Positions 49,550 to 58,025 of a stretch of 64,000 bases of DNA are shown piece by piece. Source of the DNA: Sinohyriopsis cumingii. Its lineage: Eukaryota; Mollusca; Bivalvia; Unionida; Unionidae. The stretch's first letter is position 1, and every line of letters starts with the position of its first letter. Made by a program: the position numbers and the translations under genes. Under the pieces are notes generated by a model. The model saw only the letters and a list, made by a program, of their open reading frames with translations. It searched no databases and was not told the origin of the DNA. Location: NCBI GenBank assembly GCA_028554795.2, contig CM068838.1:124627928-124691927 (forward strand). Reading direction: 5' to 3'.

Positions 49550-50540
49550 TACATACATACTTGGCTAGACGTATGGGTTGGTGCCTGAGATTTTTTCTTA
49601 GAAAAGGAAGTGTAATGCAGCATTAAAATTATATCAAATGCAGGATAAAAAATATTTGTTTTACAAATTATCAGCTGTTTTTTGTCCGCACTTTCGTGGA
49701 AATTTTGTGACGGGTCGTGACCGTCCGTCACTGTTTTCCTTGTAATCAAATTTTCATCTACATCGATGAGGGAGAGTGATTATATTTGATACGACGTTTG
49801 TGAAAGATGGGTAGATGATGGCGGAGGTGTTTGATCCTGGATATCCTCTCTCTGGGAGACGGGGGTTGGATTCATCCCAGGAACCTGTACTCCATCTTCA
49901 TCTATTGATTGAGGATAATCATACTTGATACAATGTTTCGGACGATCAGTAGATGAAAAAAATATCTTGGATCCGGAACTCAGCAGAGGCAGTTGTGATC
50001 GGGGTGGCGGAATCGATTGGGTGGGGTGGGGATAGAAAATTGTTGATATTTGATCTACGTTACTATTTTTTGTTACATAAAGGCAGAGAGGTCATTGGTT
50101 TTACCACAATCTGACTTTAAATGAAATCTTATGTGGAAATTGACACGATTATTGTGTTTAGATAGGGTATTCAGTATTACCCGTTTCCTGATGTCATGCC
50201 GTCTTTGGTAAAATGTTACTTCCGATAAAATTCTTAACTTGAACATAAGAAAATAAATGGAAACTGGTTCTGGTCATATGTACACTGCGTTTATTTTAAA
50301 TCACGGAGTGATACACTCCTGTTCAGTTTAAAAGACTAACAATTCTCTTCCAAACATGGTTGTTATACACCAATGAACCTTAATAGTTATTGGGAAAGGC
50401 TCGATTATCATCGGCATCTTCCAGTTGCTCATGCTTGGCAAGGATAATGTCTTTCAGTGTTCATTTATGTAAACGATTTATGTAAGCGCAAAGTGTTTTA
50501 ATCGAATCACTGATTACATCATCATTAAAATTGTTTTATG
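48976..50540. other. gene-poor region
   Basis: No gene recognised. It contains a (CA)n tract at 49473-49560 (with a short GTGCGC interruption and an ACAT tail) and some GC-richer unique sequence at 49840-50040. Confidence 0.5.
49473..49560. repeat. (CA)n microsatellite with (CATA)n end
   Basis: CA units interrupted by GTGCGCG near 49495-49501, then CATA repeats. Confidence 0.95.
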
Positions 50541-50545
50541 TCAAT

Positions 50546-50950
50546 TTTTCTGATATTTAGAGGTGTATCAAACACTAAACAGGCGTAGGCCTAAATCAGC
50601 TCCTAAAAATGTTATGGACACGACTAATAATAAAGCCATAGCGTTCCCATCGGCGTCCGCAGGAATTGTTCCAGATGGAGGGGGTAAAGCCGAAATCAAA
50701 GAGACTAGTCTTCAAAGTGGTTCCAGTAGAGTAAAGGGGAGGCAAGCTCCTATGGTCGGATTTGGGTGGTTTAATATTTTGTGGTTTTTGTTTAAACCTT
50801 ATTGCATGCTTGCAGCTGCACAATGGATTTTAAAAACTCCGAGGGGTGGAGGGTTGGGGGCTGGGGGCTTGGGCAACTGCCTCAATCCCCCTGCAGACGC
50901 CCATAAAGTATACTTTGCCACAAGCTTGGAACATTGTGTTTCATGCTAAC
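50546..50950 (+). other. possible exon or retrocopy fragment of unknown protein
   Basis: An acceptor-like CTGATATTTAG precedes an open frame of ~130 codons with polar composition (from 'NRRRPKSAPKN'), a hydrophobic patch ('FNILWFLFKPYCMLAAA') and a Gly-rich end. An A-rich tract with AATAAA follows at ~51091-51130. No partner exon or family is recognised. It could be a last exon, a retrocopy or chance. Confidence 0.2.
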
Positions 50951-51680
50951 CATTTTACAACAATATGTCCCATTCGTAACTTCCAACTTAGATCATACCT
51001 CGAACGCATATCGATAGCTGACATTCGGAATATTCAGGCTGTTTACGAAACAATGATCGACTGAGAAGTTACAAATGATTGATTTATTGTTAAAAAATAA
51101 AATTAAAAAAAAAAATAAAATAAAAAAAATTCTGTCAATCATATAGTCAATCTAAATTTAGATATAGCCCAAGTGATTACCGAGGCACCTCTACAGTTAA
51201 CTTCCCTTGAACTTGTCCTGAATATTCCAAAGTGACTCACGGGAAGCAATGAATAATATGTCCACTGAACCCCAATTAATCGAACTGAAACCATGATAAC
51301 AGTTTAATGTGTTAATCTAATACATTTTTAGGAATGTGTTACTCATCAGAGGAATAAAGAATGCATTCTGAATAAAAGTCTTCTACTATATACGCAATTA
51401 ACTTCAAAAAAGTTACGATGGGTACACACAACATTGTACCAAATAAGCTCACTGTCACTCAATTGATTTAGATGGGGTTTAAGCTTCAAGTAAAACAGTG
51501 ACAGATAGATGTGTGTATACATTATCATGATATTCCACTCTAACCAAAGAAATATGGATATAAATAAAACCTAGCTGAATATTATTTAGACAAGAAATTA
51601 TTTATTTTATTTTATTACATGCTACAAAATATTTCATTTTCAAGGAAAAATCTAAAGAGCACTAATGATAAAAGCAAGTA

Positions 51681-52076
51681 GGTAGGTAGGTATCAGGGAC
51701 TTCCGCAGAATTATTTCTATGGGGATGTGCAAGCATGTAGTAATCAACCATTAGGCTTTATGGATGTAGGCCAAAAAATGTTTAGAGGTAGAGGGTGTGC
51801 CCCCCTCGTTGTCTCTCTGTGCGGGGGCCCATGGTATGAATGTATGTATGTATGTAGGTAGGTAGGTAGGTAGGTAGGTAGGTAGGTAGTGAGGTAGGTA
51901 GGTAGGTAGTTAGGTAGGTAGGTAGATATCAGGGACTCCCGCAAAATTATTTATATGGGGATGTGCAAGCATGTAGTAATCAACCATTAGGCTTTATGGA
52001 TGTAGGCCAAAAAAATGTTTAGAGGTAGTGGGTATGCCCCCCTCATTGTCTCTCTGTGCGGAGGTTCATGGTATGT
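51681..52076. repeat. direct duplication of a ~155-bp unit with tetranucleotide arrays
   Basis: The stretch from TATCAGGGACT to CATGGTATG occurs at about 51691-51838 and again at about 51927-52076 with few changes. TAGG/TATG arrays (51836-51925) lie between the copies and TATG arrays (52072-52127) after them. Confidence 0.9.
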
Positions 52077-52325
52077 ATGTATGTATGTATGTATGTATGT
52101 ATGTATGTATGTATGTATGCATGCATGCATGTGTGTGCGTGTCTGTGTAATTATGGGTTCACGTTAGTCAGTTTTTTTGTATACCTGATATATGTATGTA
52201 TGTATGTATGTATTTGTGTGTGTGTGTGCGTGCGTGCGTGAGTGTATGTATGTATGTATGTGTTTGTGTGTGTGCGTGCGTGCGTGCGTGCGTGGGTGAG
52301 TGTACGTATGTATGTATGTATGTAT
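52072..52325. repeat. (TATG)n, (TG)n and (TGCG)n compound microsatellite
   Basis: Compound array with a ~65-bp unique interruption at 52130-52190. Confidence 0.95.
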
Positions 52326-52844
52326 GTCTAAATTTCTGCTTAACTCTAAGCATATCTGAATAGCTATCTAGCCATCTAGGGAACCATAGCAGGTGAACTC
52401 ATTCTTGAACTGCTTAACACATTTTCAAGTTTCATAAAAAAGAATCGTGGTAAATTTCCGACCAAAAGATCTCTACTGAAACGTCCATCCTTTTATATTT
52501 TCAAGAAGAATGAAAACCAGAAATGAGAAAGCTATATTTTTTCCATTAGAACTCTATTCATTAATTGCATTGACTTATCCTTGAGATAAAACTATCCTCT
52601 CCAACTTGAAACACTTGTATAGCAGCCACCTGCCTTTAACTACATACGTCTCACCGTATCGTCAGTGGGCAACAGTTGCCTTGATTTAATTGTTTAACAA
52701 TTTGAGACCAGCTACTAGTATCAAAGACTTGTAACCAAATAATCTCTCCGTAAAACCCATCGATGCCGTCATTAAAACATGACCTAACATAGTTCATATT
52801 TTGTTCAAACACGATATTATTTCGTTTAAACAAGATAATAAACT

Positions 52845-52920
52845 CGACCCCACGCGGAGAGATATGTATTGACAGTGATCTCTAGAGGTGAGTGCCTTAG
52901 ACCACTCGACCATACGGGAC
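52845..52920 (-). mobile_element. tRNA-Leu/Ser-like SINE head or tRNA pseudogene
   Basis: On the minus strand TGGTCGAGTGGTCTAAGGC is an A-box of the Leu/Ser type, and GGGGTCGAGTTT about 45 bp later is a degenerate B-box. The 3' side runs into AACAAGATAATA-type repeats instead of an acceptor stem, so it is not a functional tRNA. Confidence 0.45.
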
Positions 52921-53169
52921 CACCTAACTTCAACGGTGTGATTGAAGTAATTCTGATGTGACTTAACAAACCGTTGGCGAAAACCCTCTTCATGAAGGTG
53001 GAGAGGTGCTCCCATAACCTAAGGGATAGCTGTTCCAAGGGACTGACAGCCCAAAAAGCGCAGACGTTTATGGTCAAAAGTTAAACGTTAAAGACACTTG
53101 CCCATATAAACTTGTTTGAGATTAATTGAAAAACAAATGTAAATGAATACAGACTTTGTGGCAGTAGCA

Positions 53170-53372
53170 ATCAAGATTTATATTGACTTGAGATTGCAGA
53201 TAGAAAGGTTGGGCTGTAGATATCAAGATTTATATGAATTGGAGATTACAGATAGAAAGGTCGGGCTGTAGAAATCAAGACTTATATGAATTGGAGATTA
53301 CAGATAGAAAGGTTGGGCTGTAGTAATAAAGATTTTTATGAACTGGAGGATTGTGAATAAAAGGTTGGGTTG
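53170..53372. repeat. 51-bp tandem repeats, about four units
   Basis: Units start ATCAAGATTTATATGAATTG and include GATAGAAAGGT.GGGCTGTAG; the last unit is diverged. Confidence 0.9.
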
Positions 53373-55513
53373 AACAAAAACTAGTATAGTAGCATGCGAT
53401 GCAATTATGAACGAATGCATGTGTTTGCCAAAGAGCTTGTGTAGCATCAGCACTTTAACCTTTCAAGCTTATACTGCCTAATAATAATTAGAAAGGAAAA
53501 AGATTGTGATATCTTACTGATCCCTTATAATAACTCAACAATAACTGCAGACTAAGTTATTCCTTTCAAAGATATTGCATACATTCCTTAAAAGGAATAT
53601 TCATGATACAGTAGAAATTACCTTGAAAGGTGACGCAACTGCTACGAAATTGCTGCATTTATCATTCTAAAAATATACTACTATTTTATATGTTACATGT
53701 ATTTGTTTGTATTCTAACTGGACAATATGTGCAGTGTTATGACGGAGGGTACATTTTATCGACGAGACTCCAGAACGCCAACACAGTCAACAATGTATTC
53801 AGCATTGAATGGTTTATTGGCATAAACTTTGGCACACATACGGATTCCAAGAACACAATCAAGAGGAGATGATATTTACCAAACTCCAAATGTTTGTGTA
53901 ATCAGCTGAAATCTTGACTTTAAATTCCAACAGTGTTTCTGGCGAAGTGGAAACTTTCTAGATTTGTGTGGTTTTGCACTAACTTTGAGTTGTTGCTGGA
54001 CGTTGTAATGACTACAAGACTGTGAGATGACTGAAATAGACGTTTTAGCTATGCAACGCCACTCCCGTCTCCAGGGCAGTTTCATTGTATTTTAGATCGG
54101 GTAGTCAACCTAAAGTCCCCAAATGGTACCCAGTTATGTACTATAGTCAATTTAAATTCATATACATGGACAAATCAGTAAACTAGGCACCGATACATCT
54201 AACCTAATATCACCGTGACATAGCAGATGTGCCCCAAGACCTAATTATAATCAGGTACCAATTTAGAAGTAATAAACCCGAAACTCTTGATTGCGGACCT
54301 ATTCATTACTGAGGCAAAAATATAAGGACCCATTCTTGTACTGAAATTTAATGAAAAGATACCCACTGATGTCCCCATAGATTTAAAAAAAATGCACCCT
54401 ATGAGAAGGCACGTCCCCAGATACCAGGAAAGGCGAGGTCCGCAATGTGTTGCAAAACTAAGTTTTCCACGTATTATAACAATATATTACACTGTTTATT
54501 ATGCCGTACTTATCCGAGAAATGTCCTTCCAATAAAACCATTGGCTGTACATAAATATGTGGTACAACGAGCTGAAAAACTTCTTGACTTCTAATGTGAT
54601 GCTAGCCCAAATTTTAGATCCATGTTCTAGAAGTAACAGGTGAATGGTGATTTAATTCTAGACTGACAAAGTAATACGAGTAAAGAATCAATCGAATTAT
54701 CGATGGTTAAAGAATAGATGGGCTTTACTGTATTATGCTTTGGCATTTGAACTACATAGATCTAGATCTGCAGTCGCATGTGCCACAACTAATTTTGATC
54801 TACGCAGTTTTATTACGATTAATACATACACCAAAGTTACCCTGATCTGCAGGCGTATTATGCGATTGTGCGACGACATATCAGGGTCTATGTTGTTTGC
54901 AGTTGGACCCATATTATTGGTGAGCATATACGTGTGTTATGTTCAAAGGCTTCTTTTGCATTAGGAAACTGAAGCATTTTAATCTCTCCAGGCAAAGATG
55001 TATTAAACGATCTGTCAGAAATCATTATTGTAGTAAATGGGTGAAATATACCGAATTTGGCGTGGAGATATTAACTGCAAAATCACTATTCAATCCACCC
55101 TTTTGATGTATAATTCACATCTATCTTGGTACATGATGTTATTACACTTCTTCCTCTGTTGGGTCTACAAATGTACTTACAATTAGTGTCTGCAAAGATA
55201 TCAATCAGAGAGGACAGTCCCATTCTCTTGTCTGAGAGGCTGTATTTATTGGATTTAAACAAGAAAAATGTGAAAGCAACACTTTGCAAGCGAGAAAATG
55301 TCTGCTGATAAGACTCTACCAAAGGGAAGCAAAGATGGTGAATGTGTGTCCTTGTCTTTATTATTTTCAGAGTACCATCAAGGAAGCACTTTCTACTATC
55401 AGTCTCCTCAATTTAACGTGTACATAATTGGAAGAAAGGTTATTATGTTGCATAGTAGGAAGGTATAACATACGTTTTATCACACTATCTATGAATTAAA
55501 AGTTTCTTTTCAG
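53373..55513. other. gene-poor region with weak exon-like sites
   Basis: No gene recognised. Perfect 11-bp inverted repeats ATTGCGGACCT/AGGTCCGCAAT lie ~158 bp apart (about 54290 and 54447). An acceptor-like TTATTTTCAG near 55370 opens a short frame. Confidence 0.4.
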
Positions 55514-55600
55514 GAACCACGTATGTTTCATCAGAGACTGTAGATTACGTAACCCAATCTACCATAGTTTCGTTGAACTTTGACATTACAGAGAAAGAAG
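55514..55600 (+). CDS. candidate 87-nt internal exon, unknown gene
   Basis: Good TTCTTTTCAG acceptor and GTAACT donor. Of the three frames only the phase-1 frame is open, and it leaves in phase 1 too ('TTYVSSETVDYVTQ...'). The same phase pattern is used by exon 3 of TNF ligand gene A, but no TNF-domain residues are present and no partner exons were found. Confidence 0.3.
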
Positions 55601-56086
55601 GTAACTCGTAATGTAAGAGCGAACCTGTCACAAACGTGTGTGGGTGTGTAACCTTAATAATGTTATCAGACTGGTTCACTGTGCAACCAATAGCAGTGTA
55701 ATATATTTTTTTACTTTGTGACCGATTTACGTTGTTACCAGGCTTTTTCCTGGTAAGTCGCGTCTGATACGTTGTCCTTGAAATGTATATTTATTGACTC
55801 ATTGGGGAATTCCAATCTTTAATGAAAGCATGAGGTCATTTATAGAGAATGAGCGCATTTATGTATTAAGGAACTATGACTAGTGTGACTGACTCAGGTA
55901 ATAAGTCATTCCTAATTACTTGCATAAGTACAGGGTACGTATGTCCCAGCACAAATAGCGGCTTACATATTAAACATGTGGAATTGCGCTTGATACAAAG
56001 ATCACAAAGAATACAGTATGTGTTTTTGAGCGTTGCAGAAGAATTCGAGTATGTATGAATGTATGTAAGTGAGATAGCGAACAACT

Positions 56087-56088
<2 letters not shown>

Positions 56089-56127
<39 letters not shown>
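56089..56127. repeat. (GATA)n microsatellite
   Basis: Perfect tetranucleotide run of ~39 bp. Confidence 0.97.
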
Positions 56128-56274
56128 TTTGATGATATTCATTACTTCATAAAGAATGATATATATTGGAAGTCATATATTAGGAGTACTCATTTTAGAA
56201 TTACAATACATTTGTATTATTTCAATGAGTCATAAAATTAAACGCAACACATTTGAGTGGGAAGAATACGAGTA

Positions 56275-56520
56275 GTATAGTGGGGTACTATAGCGTCAAG
56301 GGGACTTTAATGTTAAACTAGGGGGGTTGTACCCTGGCGTCAAGGGGAATTTAACATGGGGAAATTTAACATGGATGGGACTGTAGAGCGTCAATGGGAA
56401 TTTAACATGGGAAATTTTAACATGGATGGGACTGTCTAGCGTCAAGGGAAAATTAACATGGGAATATATCGTGGGACTGTCTAGCGTCAAGGGAAAATTA
56501 ACATGAGAATATATCGTGGA
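56275..56520. repeat. 45-52-bp tandem repeats beside the second virus-like element
   Basis: About five units with the core TAGCGTCAAGGGGAATTTAA. The last two units are 45 bp and nearly identical; earlier ones are longer and contain a duplicated TTTAACATGG. The array stops ~50 bp before the first conserved motif of the second element, so it may be part of its terminal repeat. Confidence 0.8.
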
Positions 56521-56570
56521 TTATAAACACTTATACAACATGAAGAAAACCATTTTGAGGCAAGAAAGCA

Positions 56571-56616
56571 ATTTCTTTTCGAGGCCTATGAGGGACCCTG
56601 AAAAGGGCCTTTGGGT
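56571..56616 (-). terminator. histone-type mRNA 3' end (stem-loop plus downstream element), minus strand
   Basis: In the minus-strand transcript: flank CCCAAA, stem GGCCCT, loop TTTC, stem AGGGTC (one G-T wobble), flank CCTCA, then CTCGAAAAGAAAT about 11 nt on. This matches the metazoan replication-dependent histone 3' end (CAAA, six-base stem, UUUC loop, ACCCA flank, purine-rich U7-binding element). The stem starts 27 nt after the stop codon of the minus-strand gene at 56636-56869. Confidence 0.8.
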
Positions 56617-56635
56617 TTATGTTAACATCATTTCG

Positions 56636-56869
56636 TTAACACAGAGGGCATGGCATTGGTCTTCTTCTATTCCTCAAACTTTGTCTGACTTCTGGTCCGT
56701 AGATCATAACTCTCTTTAAACAGCCTTGTCTCTCCACATAAATTCTTCTTTTCCAAACGCTTGTATCCGTCATCTTGACAATGGTCCAAAATGATCTGAC
56801 ATACATGGGTAAGTCCGTTAGGAACAGCACTGACGATACGAGAATAAAGGTTTCTACGTCTGTCCACAT
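56636..56869 (-). CDS. small protein of unknown function, divergent gene with histone-type 3' end
   Basis: A 77-codon frame begins with ATG at 56869, 53 nt downstream of TATAAATA (56922-56929). A second frame over the same DNA (56667-56867) is also open and looks equally protein-like ('LTHVCQIILDHC') but has no ATG, so a frameshift in a once longer gene is possible. No family is recognised and it is not histone-like. Support comes from its promoter spacing and from the histone-type 3' end after its stop. Confidence 0.4.
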   Translation of the reverse strand: MWTDVETFILVSSVLFLTDLPMYVRSFWTIVKMTDTSVWKRRIYVERQGCLKRVMIYGPEVRQSLRNRRRPMPCPLC

Positions 56870-56921
56870 GTTTGTGACGAGAACAGGTGATCGAATGCAG
56901 CGAACTGCGGTTATTTATAGG

Positions 56922-57050
56922 GGAAGAGAGGATCGAAATGGATTGAGTTGGTTGACCAATCCAAACACGCGTTACAAAATTCAGTCACCACACGGAGTCA
57001 TTCGTCCAATCCGAAGAGAGCAGTCTGTGACGTCACATCCCCTATATAGA
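56922..57050. promoter_or_regulatory. divergent promoter region (two TATA boxes, CCAAT, CRE)
   Basis: TATAAATA on the minus strand (56922-56929) and TATATAGA on the plus strand (57043-57050) face away from each other. Between them are CCAAT at 56956-56960 and 57006-57010 and a perfect TGACGTCA at 57028-57035. ATG codons lie 53 and 56 nt from the respective TATA boxes. The layout resembles a divergent histone-gene promoter. Confidence 0.65.
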
Positions 57051-57098
57051 GGCGCTAGCGTCTGTGCGCACTCAGTTCACGCAACACCGTTTTCAATC

Positions 57099-57697
57099 AT
57101 GACGGAAACTAAGAAGACAATGAATTGGGGTGCACCGGTCGTGGAGACGATAAGCGATAAAATAGCAGTGACTACCCAAGTGAACACTGACCTACTTCCA
57201 GAAGAGGCTACTTTTAATTGGGATTTTGTAGATTTTCTTACCTCGCAAGAATTTGTTCCGGTACCAGTACCTTTGCCAGTACATTCTCCTTCTTTACCAC
57301 TCGCTGATCATTTCAAACAGAGACAGAAAGAAGAATTGGAGAAATTTATGCTGCAGCAAAAGAAGCAGAACAAGCTTTTCCTCTTCAACAACAGCAAGAA
57401 GAAGAGGCAAGAAGGAAACGACAGGAAGAAGAAGCAGCGAAGAAACAAGGTAGTGAAAGTCAAACGGTCACGGTACTATTAGACATTTTAACAGAGTTAA
57501 GAAGTCTGAAACAAATGTATCAGACTTCTTTATTACGACCGAAGAGAATAAGACCTTCCCGAGCTAAACAACCCACTCCTGTGACTACGCCTGTCGTACC
57601 ACCCTTAGTGATTTCTACCAAAACATCATCGACAGGAGGCAAACCAGAAGTAGGCCTTGGCCATGGCAAAGGCTTAAGGCAGTTAAAGTTGATTTAA
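57099..57697 (+). pseudogene. coiled-coil protein of the second virus-like element, frameshifted
   Basis: The ATG at 57099 opens a frame with an acidic/hydrophobic N-terminus ('TKKTMNWGAPVVET...') and a Pro/Val-rich patch ('VPVPVPLPV'). At about 57340-57355 the Glu/Lys/Gln-rich coiled-coil frame shifts. Downstream, the frame ending at 57697 is the protein-like one (Glu/Arg-rich heptads, then 'LLDILTELRSLKQMYQT', then a basic Pro/Thr-rich tail), while the initial frame runs on to 57482. One indel therefore separates the two halves, and the intact length would be ~200 residues. Function unknown; coiled coil and basic tail would fit a virion or DNA-associated protein. Confidence 0.55.
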
Positions 57698-57703
57698 AGA
57701 AAC

Positions 57704-57752
57704 AAATACCCAAAGGCCCTTTACAGGGTTACCCACTTCTCTCGAAAAGAGA
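57704..57752 (+). terminator. histone-type mRNA 3' end (stem-loop plus downstream element), plus strand
   Basis: Flank ACCCAAA, stem GGCCCT (57715-57720), loop TTAC, stem AGGGTT (two G-T wobbles), flank ACCCA (57731-57735), then CTCGAAAAGAGAT (57741-57753). The stem starts 17 nt after the stop codon of the 57099-57697 gene. It is an inverted copy of the motif at 56571-56616, with the same spacing between stem-loop and purine element. Confidence 0.8.
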
Positions 57753-57971
57753 TAGTATTTCAATTGCCAACATCATTTAAAACTCAAAAAGCCTTTTTTA
57801 CCCCTATTGTATGTGTGAGTGTATGAGTGCATGAGTGTAGGTTCTTATTCTAAAAATCAAAACTAAGAGACACTTACGTTTTATGCCAGGTCTATTATGA
57901 TTCAATGAGAGTGAAATGAATAGTGAAAGGCAAGACACACCCTTTATCTATATACGCTGGTCTGTCATGGA

Positions 57972-57978
57972 TATAAAG
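57972..57978 (+). promoter_or_regulatory. TATA box of the PolB gene
   Basis: TATAAAG 54 nt before the ATG at 58026, the same spacing as for the other genes of this element. Confidence 0.6.
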
Positions 57979-58025
57979 TGCCGCATGGTTTTTAACATGT
58001 AGTCATTTGACTTTTTGCAGTCAAG

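Noticed and set aside
56296-56490. Minus-strand repetitive ORF (SPIHVKFPHVKFPLT-type)
   Set aside because: It is a translation of the 45-52-bp tandem array.
56636-57697. Decayed histone gene pair
   Set aside because: I considered this because of the promoter and 3'-end layout. Neither reading frame shows histone-fold residues by eye; kept as the main alternative to be tested by profile search.
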